Below the pieces are notes generated by a model. The model made no database searches. It was not told the origin of the DNA and saw only the letters and a list, made by a program, of their open reading frames with translations. Below are positions 25,578 to 54,500 of a stretch of 64,000 nucleotides of DNA, piece after piece; position 1 is the first letter of the stretch; each line of letters begins with the position of its first letter. The stretch spans positions 496,001 to 560,000 of the forward strand of contig NZ_VIWX01000002.1 in NCBI RefSeq assembly GCF_007829955.1, read 5' to 3'. The DNA is from Saccharopolyspora dendranthemae (lineage in GTDB: Bacteria; Actinomycetota; Actinomycetes; Mycobacteriales; Pseudonocardiaceae). The position numbers were made by a program, and so were the translations under genes.

Positions 25578-26494
25578 CCGAACCGGCACTCGCCGCCCGC
25601 CGCGCCGGCGTCGACCTGAACGAGGGCGGCGCCTCCGCCTGCGGCACGTTCGGAGAGCTCCTGCAAGGCGTCCTGCCCGACGGCACCGATTTCCTGGCCA
25701 CGTTCCCGATTACCCACGGCACCCGCGCGTGGTTCCGCTACGACCGGAGCGGCCCGCTGCGCGTGTACCCCGCGAACCGGACGAAGTCGCTGCGGTTGGC
25801 CCGCGCCATGCTCGCCACCGGCGGAGCGGACGGTGGCGGCTCCTTGATCCTCGACACCGACCTGCTCGTCGGCAAGGGCCTCGCCAGCTCCTCCGCCGAT
25901 CTTGTCGCCACGGCGCGGGCCGTCGGCGGCGTCCTCGGACTGGACGTCTCGCCCTCGGGCGTCGAGGACTGGCTGCGTCCCATCGAGCCCACCGACGGTG
26001 TCATGCACACCGGTGTCGTCCTGTTCGAGCATCGGAAGGTCCGGCTCCGCACCCGGCTCGGCACCGTGCCACCCGCCACCGTCGTCGCCGTGGACGAGGG
26101 CGGACTGGTGGACACCGTCACCCACAACCGGCGTGCTCGGCGGGTCCCACCGGCGCTGGCCGCCGAATACGCGCGCCTCGCCGACGATCTCACCGCCGCC
26201 GTCGGTGGTCAGGACCTGGCCGCCGTCGGCGCCGTCGCCACCCGCAGCGCCGTGCTCAACCAGCGGTGGCTGCCCAAGCGCAACCTCGACGCCCTGATCC
26301 GGATCGCGGGCGATCTCGGCGCCGCCGGTGTCGTGTGCACCCACAGCGGCACCATGACCGGGCTCCTGCTGGACGCCGGCGACCCCGGCCACGCCGAGGT
26401 GCTCAGCGCGGCGCGCGCCGCCTGCGCACGCCTGCCCGGAACCACGTCCGTCTACCGGTCCGCCGCCGTCCCCGGGAGCACGCATGCGTTATGA
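25574..26494 (+). CDS. GHMP-family kinase, PduX/L-threonine-kinase-like
   Basis: The 306-residue kinase has the GHMP phosphate loop LVGKGLASSSADLVATARAV (about 91-110), an early CGTFGELLQGVLPDG and a glycine-rich C-terminal motif CTHSGTMTGLLL. The first and last resemble PduX, which makes O-phospho-L-threonine. That product would be the activated substrate for the following PLP enzyme. ATG 25574 overlaps the lyase stop, and its 3' end overlaps the next gene by 11 bases, so the three are tightly coupled. Threonine as substrate is inferred from family and neighbours. Confidence 0.86.
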   Translation: MTEPALAARRAGVDLNEGGASACGTFGELLQGVLPDGTDFLATFPITHGTRAWFRYDRSGPLRVYPANRTKSLRLARAMLATGGADGGGSLILDTDLLVGKGLASSSADLVATARAVGGVLGLDVSPSGVEDWLRPIEPTDGVMHTGVVLFEHRKVRLRTRLGTVPPATVVAVDEGGLVDTVTHNRRARRVPPALAAEYARLADDLTAAVGGQDLAAVGAVATRSAVLNQRWLPKRNLDALIRIAGDLGAAGVVCTHSGTMTGLLLDAGDPGHAEVLSAARAACARLPGTTSVYRSAAVPGSTHAL

Positions 26495-28715
26495 CACCCT
26501 CGTCGACGCCATCGGCGACACACCGGTGGTCCGGCTGCGCGCGGGCGCACCGGAGGGCGTCGAGGTCTACGCCAAGCTGGAGCTGCAGAACCCGTACGCC
26601 ATGAAGGACCGAGTCGCCCGCCGCATGATCCTGGAGGCGCGCCGAACGGGAGCGCTGGCCGAAGGCGCTCCCGTGGTGGAGAGCTCGTCCGGAACCATGG
26701 CGCTGGGCCTCGCGCTGGTCGGGGCCCAGCTCGGGCATCCCGTGCACATCGTCACCGATCCGCGCATCGACCCCGTCACCCGCGCCAAGCTGGCGGCGAT
26801 GGGCTGCGCGGTCCACGTCGTCGAGGCGATGACGTCCGAGGGGTGGCAGGGCGCCCGGCTGGAACGCCTCGCGGACCTCCTGCGCGAGCTGCCAGGTGCG
26901 TACTGGCCGCGCCAGTACGGGAATCCGGAGAACCCCGCCGCCTACCGGGACCTGGCCGACGAGCTGGTCGCCGACCTGGGGACGCTGGACGTCCTGGTCG
27001 GCTCGGTCGGCAGCGGCGGCTCGCTGTGCGGCACGTCCGCGGCGCTGCTGGAGCGCTTCCCGGAGCTCAAGGTCGTCGGGGTGGACTGCGTCGGCAGCGT
27101 CCTGTTCGGCCAGCCCGATCTGGCGACGCGCAAGCAGAGCGGCCTCGGCAACAGCCTGTTCCCCGACAACATCGACTACCGGCTCTTCGACGAGGTGCAC
27201 TGGCTCTCCGACGACGAGGCGTTCGACGCCACCCGGAGCTTGGCGCGGGAGCAGCAGATCTTCGCGGGCAACACGTCCGGCTCGGTCTACCGCGTGCTGA
27301 CCCACCTGGCCGCCCACGCCGAGCCCGGCACGCGACTGGTCGGCATCATGCCGGACCGCGGTGACCGCTACGCCGACACCGTCTACCGGCACGAGCCCGC
27401 CGGACCGATCGCGGCGGAGCCCGCGCGGGTTCCGTTCGGCACGACCGTGACCGGCTGGTCGTACGCGTCGATCCCGCGCGGCGGGCGCCGAACGATGGTG
27501 TTCGTGGAGTCCAACACCACCGGCACGGGCATGCTCGCGCTGCGCACCGCGACCCGGCTCGGCTTCGCGCCCCTCCTGGTGACCCGCGACCCCGGCCGCT
27601 ACAGCGGGCTGGAGGCGACCGGCTGCGAGGTCATCACCTGCGACACCGAGGACGACGCGGCCGTGCTGGCCGCGATCGGCTCGCGCGCGGTCGGCGGGGT
27701 CACCACGACCAGCGACTTCTACCTGGAACACGCGGCGCGCCTCGCGGAGGCGCTGGGCGTGCCCGGCCAGGCGGCTGAGACGGCCGCCGCGTGCCGGAAC
27801 AAGGAGCTCACCAGGACGGCCCTGCGGGACGCGGGCGTGCCTCAGCCCGCGTTCGTCGTCGCCGAGGACTCCTCGGGCGTCGGTGAGGCGGTGGCTGCGG
27901 TCGGCGTTCCCTGCGTAGTCAAACCGGTGGACGGATCCGGCTCGCAGAACGTGCTGTGGTGCGCCGACGAGGCGACCGCCGTCGCGCACGCGGCGCGCGT
28001 GCTGGCCGTCACCGAGAACGCGCGAGGACAGCGGAGTCCCGGGCGGGTCCTCGTCGAGGAGTTCGTGGAAGGCCCGGAGTTCAGCGTGGAGATGTTCTGC
28101 ACCGGCGGCGAAGCCGTGTGCGTGGGCGTCACCCAGCGGACCGCGACCCCGCTGCCCCACTTCGTCGAGACGGGGCACCTGTTCCCGGCGAACCTCGCGC
28201 GGGCGCAGCGGGAAGAGCTGGCGGAGGCCGCCCGCCAGGCGCTCAAAGCCGTCGGGTTCGAGCACGGCCCGGCCCACGTCGAGACGCGGCTGTCGGCGGC
28301 GGGACCGGTCGTCATCGAGATCAACGGGCGGCTCGCGGGCGGCATGATCCCCGAGCTCATCCGCACCGCGACCGGAATCGACCTCCTGGAGCAGCAGATC
28401 CGCGCGACCGCGGGCCTTCCCGTGAACCTCGAGGCGCAGCGCCACCGGCACGCGGGCCTGCGCTTCCTCACGGCGGGCGAGCGAGGCCGGTTGACGGCGG
28501 TGAACGGAACCGCCGGTGCCGCACGGGTTCCCGGTGTGGTCACCGTGCACGTCACGGCCGCGTCCGGCCGCGCCGTCCGGCCGCCGAGGGAGTCCTACGA
28601 CCGGCTCGGCCACGTCATCGCGGTCGGTGACACGGCGCAGGAGGTCGCGACGTCGCTGGCGGGAGCCGCGGAGCTGCTGCGAGTGGAAACCGAACCGGAC
28701 ACCGACGACCGCTGA
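26484..28715 (+). CDS. Fused PLP cysteine-synthase-like / ATP-grasp ligase
   Basis: The 743-residue protein has two parts. Residues about 1-310 are a fold-type II PLP enzyme: the Schiff-base Lys in PYAMKDRVARRM, the substrate loop ESSSGTMALG in place of TSGNTG, and the phosphate loop GSVGSGGSLCGTSAA. Residues about 335-735 are an ATP-grasp domain with CVVKPVDGSGSQNV, VLVEEFVEGPEFSVEMF and the metal site VIEINGRLAGGMIPELI. The first half could replace the phosphate of O-phosphothreonine with an amine. The second resembles L-amino-acid ligases and could couple the new diamino acid to another carboxylate. Such a fusion would join synthesis and ligation in one protein. Function is inferred from families and operon. 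Confidence 0.85.
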   Translation: MRYDTLVDAIGDTPVVRLRAGAPEGVEVYAKLELQNPYAMKDRVARRMILEARRTGALAEGAPVVESSSGTMALGLALVGAQLGHPVHIVTDPRIDPVTRAKLAAMGCAVHVVEAMTSEGWQGARLERLADLLRELPGAYWPRQYGNPENPAAYRDLADELVADLGTLDVLVGSVGSGGSLCGTSAALLERFPELKVVGVDCVGSVLFGQPDLATRKQSGLGNSLFPDNIDYRLFDEVHWLSDDEAFDATRSLAREQQIFAGNTSGSVYRVLTHLAAHAEPGTRLVGIMPDRGDRYADTVYRHEPAGPIAAEPARVPFGTTVTGWSYASIPRGGRRTMVFVESNTTGTGMLALRTATRLGFAPLLVTRDPGRYSGLEATGCEVITCDTEDDAAVLAAIGSRAVGGVTTTSDFYLEHAARLAEALGVPGQAAETAAACRNKELTRTALRDAGVPQPAFVVAEDSSGVGEAVAAVGVPCVVKPVDGSGSQNVLWCADEATAVAHAARVLAVTENARGQRSPGRVLVEEFVEGPEFSVEMFCTGGEAVCVGVTQRTATPLPHFVETGHLFPANLARAQREELAEAARQALKAVGFEHGPAHVETRLSAAGPVVIEINGRLAGGMIPELIRTATGIDLLEQQIRATAGLPVNLEAQRHRHAGLRFLTAGERGRLTAVNGTAGAARVPGVVTVHVTAASGRAVRPPRESYDRLGHVIAVGDTAQEVATSLAGAAELLRVETEPDTDDR

Positions 28716-28733
28716 GAACTGTTGAGGACTTTC

Positions 28734-29942
28734 ATGGATGACTTCACCTACACCGCAGGTACACCCGCGCCGCCTCGCGCAGCCGGCTGCCCGTTCGACC
28801 CGGCGGCGGAACTGCTGGAGGCTCGCGAGCAGGGCGGCCCGATCATCCCCTACGAGTTCCCCGGCGGACGGCCCGGCTGGCTGATCACCGGCTACGACCT
28901 GGTCAAATCGGTGCTGGCCGACGCGCGGTTCAGCGCCCGCAAGGACCTCATGCGCCATCCGACCCTCGACTACGGGGACGTCGAGATCCCACCGGCGTCG
29001 CCGGGCGAGTTCCTCTTCATGGACGGCGCCCAGCACCGTCGTTACCGCAAGGCGCTCATGGGCAAGTTCACGGTGCGCCGGATGCGGCTGCTCACCGAAC
29101 GGGTGGAGCAGATCACCGCCGACCACCTGGACGCCGTGGAAAAGATCGGGCCCGGAGTGGATCTGGTGCCCGCGTTCGCGAAACCGATTCCTGCCACGGT
29201 CATCTCCGAGCTCCTCGGCGTACCGGAAGGGGAGCGGAACACTTTCCAGGAGCAGGTCGACTCGTTCCTCAACGGCGAGGGCGACGAGGAGAGCCTGATC
29301 CTGGGCTACGCCGCGACGATGGAGCACATCGGCGAACTGGTGGCCGCCAAGCGCGCGAACCCCACCGACGACGTGCTCGGCGATCTGACCTCCACCGATC
29401 TGGACGACGAGGAGCTGAAGGGGATGGCCTTGCTGCTGCTGGCAGCCGGGCTCGACACCACGACGAACATGCTGGGACTCGGTGCTTTCGCGCTCCTGCA
29501 GCACCCGGAGCAGCTGGCCGAGCTGCGCGACGATCCCTCGCTCACCGATCGGGCCGTGGAGGAGCTGCTGCGCTACCTCACGGTCGCCATGACGTTCATG
29601 CGGACGGCGCTGGAGGACGTCGAGCTGGGCGGGCAGACGATCAAGGCCGGTTCGCCGGTGATCCTGTCGTACAACACCGCCAACCGGGACCCGGAGCGCT
29701 TCGCCGACCCGCACGTGCTCGACTTCCACCGCCAGGCCTCGGGGCACGTGGCCTTCGGCTACGGCATCCACCAGTGCCTGGGTTCGCAGCTGGCTCGCGT
29801 GGAGATGCGGGTCGCGTTCCGCGCGCTGCTCGACCGCTTCCCCACGCTGCGGCTGGCGGTACCGGCCGAGGAGGTCTCGCTGCGCCCGGAGACCGCGGAC
29901 ATCTACGGCGTGAAGAGCCTGCCCGTGACCTGGGACGCGTGA
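28734..29942 (+). CDS. Cytochrome P450
   Basis: The 402-residue soluble bacterial P450 has the I-helix oxygen motif LLLLAAGLDTTTNM (about 239-252). The ExxR is in EELLRYL, followed by the substrate-side segment FMRTALEDVELGG, and the haem loop is HVAFGYGIHQCLGSQLA with ligand Cys near residue 346. It probably hydroxylates or couples part of the product; redox partners are not in the window. ATG 28734 has GAGG six bases upstream; a TTG at 28722 is less likely. It is the last gene of the amidinotransferase operon. PKS1, about 90 bases on, has its own motif starting three bases after this stop. Confidence 0.95.
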   Translation: MDDFTYTAGTPAPPRAAGCPFDPAAELLEAREQGGPIIPYEFPGGRPGWLITGYDLVKSVLADARFSARKDLMRHPTLDYGDVEIPPASPGEFLFMDGAQHRRYRKALMGKFTVRRMRLLTERVEQITADHLDAVEKIGPGVDLVPAFAKPIPATVISELLGVPEGERNTFQEQVDSFLNGEGDEESLILGYAATMEHIGELVAAKRANPTDDVLGDLTSTDLDDEELKGMALLLLAAGLDTTTNMLGLGAFALLQHPEQLAELRDDPSLTDRAVEELLRYLTVAMTFMRTALEDVELGGQTIKAGSPVILSYNTANRDPERFADPHVLDFHRQASGHVAFGYGIHQCLGSQLARVEMRVAFRALLDRFPTLRLAVPAEEVSLRPETADIYGVKSLPVTWDA

Positions 29943-29944
29943 CC

Positions 29945-29966
29945 GTAACGGCGGAATCGCCGGATG
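29945..29966 (+). promoter_or_regulatory. Cluster motif copy 4 (before PKS1)
   Basis: GTAACGGCGG, 7 bases, then GGATG, starting three bases after the P450 stop. It ends 65 bases before ATG 30032, the PKS1 start that best matches the spacing at the other copies. Confidence 0.65.
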
Positions 29967-30031
29967 TTCTCCGACGGGTGCACGACCAACGATGAGAGGT
30001 GGTGATCACTGGACGCGAGAAATGGGTCGCG

Positions 30032-48490
<18,459 letters not shown>

Positions 48491-48529
48491 CGCCCCTTCT
48501 CCTCGGCCGTACGATCTCGCGAGGCACAG

Positions 48530-51500
48530 ATGTCCGAACAAGAAAAGATGCTGGGGTACCTCCGGCGCGTGACGGCCGAGCTCCACCAGACGCGCGGGCG
48601 GTTGCAGGACCTGGAAGCCGAGGTCCACGAGCCGATCGCCATCGTCGGCATGGCCTGCCGCTACCCGGGAGGCGTCACCACGCCCGAGGAGCTGTGGGAC
48701 CTGGTGAGCGAAGGCACCGACGCCATCACCTCGTTCCCCGAAGATCGCGGCTGGGACACCGAAGCGATCTACGACCCCGACTCCGGCACACCCGGGCGTA
48801 CCTACTCCCGGGAAGGTGGTTTCGTCGCCGACGCCGGGTACTTCGACGCGGGGTTCTTCGGGATCTCCCCGCGCGAGGCCCTCGCGATGGACCCCCAGCA
48901 ACGGCTGTTGCTCGAAACATCCTGGGAGGCGGTCGAACGAGCCGGTATCGACCCCGCCTCCCTGAAGGGACGCGACGCCGGCGTGTTCGTCGGGGCGGTC
49001 TCGCCCGATTACGGGCCGCGGCTGCACACCGCGGCTGACGGCGTGGAAGGACATCTCGGGACCGGCACCTCGCTGAGCATCGCCTCCGGGCGCATCGCCT
49101 ACACCCTCGGCCTCGAAGGACCGGCGGTCACGATCGACACCGCCTGCTCCTCCTCCCTGGTCGCCCTCCACCTCGCGGTGCAGTCGTTGCGGCGGGGCGA
49201 ATGCTCCTTCGCCCTCACCGGCGGTGTGACCGTCATGTCCACCCCCGGCACCTTCATCAGCTTCAGCAGGCAGCGCGGCATCGCCCCCGACGGTCGGTGC
49301 AAGTCGTTCGCCGCCGCGGCCGATGGCTTCGGACCGGCGGAAGGCGCCGGAATGCTGTGCCTGGAGAAGCTGTCCGACGCCCGCCGCGCCGGACACCCGG
49401 TCCTCGCCGTCGTGCGCGGTACCGCGACCAACCAGGACGGTGCCAGCAGCGGGCTTTCCGCGCCGAGCGGCCCGTCTCAACAGCGGGTGATCCGTGCCGC
49501 GCTGGCGGACGCGGAGTTGAGCGCGTCGGACGTGGACGTGGTCGAAGCGCACGGCACGGGGACGAAGCTGGGCGATCCGATCGAAGCCGGCGCGTTGCTG
49601 GCCACCTACGGCCAGGGCCGGGGCCCGGAGGCGCCGCTCTGGCTGGGCTCGATGAAATCCAACATCGGGCACGCGCAGGCCGCGGCCGGCGTCGCCGGTG
49701 TGATCAAGATGGTGCTGGCGTTGCGGCACGGCATCGTGCCGAGGACGTTGCACGCGGCCGAACCGTCCTCGCACGTGGACTGGAGCACCGGCGCCCTGCG
49801 GCTGCTGGTCGATCCGCTCGACTGGCCGCAGACCGACCGGCCGCGTCGTGCCGGAGTCTCCTCGTTCGGGATCAGCGGCACCAACGCGCACGCCATCGTC
49901 GAGGAGCCCCCGGCTGCCGAACCGGACCCCGCACCCGCGCGCGCACTGCCGCTCGCACCGTGGGTCCTGTCGGCCGCGTCCGCCGCCGCGCTGCGCGACC
50001 AGGCGGGCAGGCTCGCCGCGCACGTCGCGCGGCACCCCGAGCACACGATCACCGACGTCGGCCACTCGCTGGCCACGAGTCGCGCCGTTCTCGAACACCG
50101 CGCGGTGCTGGTCGCGTCCGATCTCACTGCAGGTGCCCGGTTGGCCGAGTACGCGACGGGCGGCGACCCCGCCGAACTCGTCACCGGTCATGCCCTCGGT
50201 GGGGCTGGGCCCGTGTTCGTCTTCCCCGGTCAGGGTTCGCAGTGGGTCGGGATGGCGGTCGACTTGATGGAGTCGTCGCCGATGTTCGCAGCGCGGATGG
50301 GGGAGTGCGCGGCGGCTTTGGAGTCCGTTGTGGATTTCCAGCTGCTGGATGTGCTGGGTGATTCGGCCGCGCTGGAGCGGGTCGACGTCCTTCAGCCCGC
50401 GTTGTGGGCCGTGATGGTGTCGTTGGCCGAGGTGTGGCGGTCGTACGGCGTCGATCCCGCAGCGGTGGTGGGGCATTCCCAGGGTGAGATCGCGGCTGCT
50501 GTTGTGGCTGGCGGGCTGTCGCTGGAGGACGGCGCGAGGGTCGTCGCGTTGCGCAGCCGTGCCGTCGCGTCCGGGTTGTCGGGTGGCGGGGGAATGGTGT
50601 CCGTCGCCGCGTCGGTGGAGGAGATCGAGAAACGAATCGCCTCGAACGGCGGCGACCTGTCGATCGCGGCGATGAACGGCCCCTCGGCGGTCGTCGTGTC
50701 GGGTGCCGATGCCGCGCTGGACGGGTTCCTGGCCGGGTGTGAGGCCGATGAGATCCGGGCCCGCCGAATCCCGGTCGATTACGCGTCCCACTGCGCGCAG
50801 GTGGAAACCATCCGGGACGCCGTCGAGCACGCGGCCTCCGGCGTGACTCCGAAGCCGGGCGCGGTGCCGTTCCACTCGACCGTGACCGGTGGGGCCCTCG
50901 GTTCATCGGAGTTGGACGCGGCGTATTGGTACCGGAATCTCCGCAACCCGGTGCGGTTCGAGGAGACGGTGCGGGGCTTGGTGGATCTGGGCTTCCGGCA
51001 CTTCGTGGAAGTCAGTCCGCACCCGGTCCTGACGCCGGGGATCGAGGAGACCGCCGGGGACGTCGAGGTATCGGTGGTGGGCACGCTTCGTCGTGATGAG
51101 GGCGGTCAGGAGCGGGTGCTGCGGTCGGTGGCGGAGGCCTTCGTCACCGGGGCACCGGTGGAGTGGGCGCGCGTCTACGACGGGACCGGTGCCCGGCCGG
51201 TGGAGCTGCCGACCTACGCCTTCCAGCGACAGCACTTCTGGCTCGACCAGAACGCTCCCGCCGCTGCGCACGGCATGGACGACGTCGCCCACCCGCTGCT
51301 CGACGCCGGGATGGCCCTGCCCGACTCCGACGGCTACCTCCTCACCGGCCGCTGGTCGCTGCGCACGCATCCCTGGCTGGCCGACCACGTCGTGCGCGGA
51401 CGCAACGTGGTCCCGGGAACCGCGCTGGTGGAGGTCGTGCTGCGCGCGGCGGACAGCGTCGGCTGCGACCGGATCGACGAACTCAGCCTCGAAGCACCCG

Positions 51501-54500
51501 TGGTGCTCCCCTCGGACGGCGGGGCCCTGGACGTCCAGGTGACCGTGACCGGCGAAGAGGACGGCAGCCGGAGCGTCGGTGTGCACGTGCGCGGCGCCGA
51601 CGGCAGCTGGACCCGCCACGCCCGATCGACCCTGAGCAGCGGCACGTCCGAGGAACCTGCCGACTTGAGCAGCTGGCCTCCGGCTGGGGCGCGGCCGGTG
51701 GACATCGGCGGTGTGTACGAGCGGTTGGGGGAGGACGGGCTCGACTACGGACCGGTTTTCCGTGGTCTGGAGCAGGTGTGGCGGAATGAGGAGGAGATCT
51801 ACGCCGAGGTGGCGCTGCCGGAGGGGGCGGAGGCCCTCGGGTTCGGCGTGCATCCTGCTCTGCTCGACGCCGCGTTGCACGCGTGGGCGTGCTGCTCGGA
51901 CACGTCGGGGCGTTTGCCGTTCCTCTGGAGCGGCGTGTCCCTGCACGCCACCGGGGCGACGAGGTTGCGGGTCCGGCTCGTCCCTGCGGACGACGGCAGC
52001 GTGTCGCTGCTCGCGGCGGACGAGGCGGGTCAGCCGGTGGCCTCGATCGAGGCAGTGGTCACCCGCCCGCTCGGCGAGAACCGCGGTGACACCGCCGAGG
52101 CCTTGCACCGCGTCGAGTGGACGCCCCTGTCGATGACGGACGGGGATGCGCACCTCGCCGTCGTGGGCGCGAACGGACTCGGTCTGGACTCGATCGCCGA
52201 CGAGTACGACGACCTGTCCGCTCTCGCCGCGCAGGTGGTTGCGGGCGAGTGCGCGCTGCCCGAGTACGTGCTCGCCGGTGTCGCCCCGTCCGGTGCGGAC
52301 GTCGCGGCGGAGGCCATGTCGACGGCGGAGCGCGCGCTGGCGTTGGTCCAGCAGTGGCTCGCTGACGAGACGTTCGCCGAAGCCCGGCTGGTGCTCCTCA
52401 CGCAGGGCGCCGTTGCCGCCGATGGCGGTGAGGACGTGTCCGCGCTGGCCGCGTCCCCGGTCTGGGGGCTGGTGCGGTCCGCGCAGACCGAGCACCCCGG
52501 ACGTTTCGTCCTCGTCGACCTGGACGGGGACCCGGCCTCGCTCACCGCACTGCCCGGCGCGCTGAGCACGGGCGAACCGCAACTGGCGCTGCGGCGCGGC
52601 GAACCGCGCCTCCCCCGGGTGGTGGCGGCGCCCGCACCGCTCCAGCTGCCCGACGGCCCCTGGCAGCTGGAAGTCGACCCGGCGACCGGACTCGACGGCA
52701 TGGCGGTCGTTCCTTCCAGCGCGGCAGATCGGGCGCTGGGTGAGTTCGACGTGCGGGTCGAGGTTCGCGCGGCCGGGGTGAACTTCCGCGACGTCCTGGT
52801 GTCGCTGGGCATGTATCCCGACGCCGAGAACGCCGTCCTGGGCGGCGAAGGCGCCGGAGTCGTGACCGAGATCGGTTCCGGTGTCACGAGCGTCGAGCCC
52901 GGTGACCGTGTGATGGGCTTGTGGAGCGGCGGTTTCGGCTCGTCCGTCGTGGTGGATGCGGACTCGGTCGTCGGAGTGCCTGCGGGGTGGAGTTTCGAGC
53001 GCGCTGCGTCGGTACCGGCGGTGTTCGTGACGGCGTATTACGCGTTGGTGGACTTGGCGGAGGTGAAGGCCGGGGAGTCCGTGCTCATTCATTCGGCCGC
53101 CGGCGGTGTGGGCATGGCCGCCGTGCAGCTGGCGCACCACCTCGGGGCCGAGGTGTGCGCGACGGCGAGTGAGCCGAAGTGGCCGGTGGTGCGGGGCTTG
53201 GGCGTTGCCGAGGACCGGATCGCGTCGTCGCGGACCGGCGAGTTCGAGCGGGCTTTCGGGTCCGTGGACGTGGTGCTGGATTCGTTGGCGGGGGAGTTGG
53301 TCGACGCGTCCTTGCGGCTGACCCGGCCGGGTGGTCGCTTCGTGGAGATGGGTAAAGCGGATGTCCGCGATGCCGACGAGGTCGCAGCGACGCATGGCGG
53401 CGTGCAGTATCGCGCGTTCGACCTGGCCGAGGCCGGCGGCGCGCGACTCGGCGAGATCCTGCGCGAAGTCGTGCGCCTCTTCGAGACGGGCGCCCTGGAA
53501 CCGCTGCCGGTCTCGGTGTGGGACGCCCGGCGGGCCGGTGAGGCTTTCGCGGTGATGAGCCGGGCCCACCACGTCGGGAAGCTGGTCTTGACCGTGCCTC
53601 CTGTACCGACGAAACCCGAGGGCTGGGTCGTCGTAACGGGCGCTTCGGGTGTGCTGGGCGGTGTGGTGGCTCGGCACGTGGCCGCGGAGTGGGGTGCGCG
53701 CCGATTGTTGCTGCTGAGCCGTCGGGGCGGCGAGGCACCCGGAACGGAGGATTTGGTTCGCGAGCTCACCTCCGCCGGTGTCGAGGTGCGGGTCGCCGCG
53801 TGTGACGTGGCGGATCGGGACGCACTCGCCCATGCTTTGTCCTCCGTGGATGTCTCGGGTGTCGTCCACGCCGCAGGAGCTTTGGACGACGTGACGGTGG
53901 AATCGTTGACCCCGCAGCGGTTGGCCGACGTGGTGGCCGCGAAGGTGGCGGGCGCGTGGAACCTCCACGAGCTGACGGTGGAGCAGGATGTGCGCTGGTT
54001 CGTGCTGTTCTCCTCGGCCGCTGGGGTTCTGGGCGGAGCGGGGCAGGCGAACTACGCGGCGGGCAACGCGTTCGTCGACGCCTTGGCGGCGTTCCGCCGT
54101 TCCCGGGGATTGCCTGCCGTGTCGGTCGCGTGGGGGCTGTGGGAACAGCGCTCCGCCATGACCGAAGGGCTCGACGACGCCGACCTCGCCCGCATCGCCC
54201 GCACCGGAACGAAGGCGCTGTCTACTCAGGACGGTCTGGCGCTGCTCGACCGCGCGGTCGAGTCACCGGACGACGTTCTCGTGGCGGCCCGCCTCGACCC
54301 GCGGGCCGATCCGAACGCTCCGGTGCACCCGCTGCTGCGCGGGCTCGTCCGGCAACCGGCCGCCCCTCGTCGGCGTGCGCTCGCGGCACCCGGGACGGAC
54401 GGGTCCGCGGCGTTGCGGCAGCGGCTGCTCGCCCAGCGATCCGACGACCGCCGGAGGACGGTCCTGGACCTCGTGCGCACCCAGGCCGCCGCCGTCCTCG

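Noticed and set aside
53626..53650. A further GTAACGG match inside the module 4 KR
   Set aside because: It lies in coding sequence for the NADPH-binding strand, lacks the GGCGG continuation and precedes no gene start.
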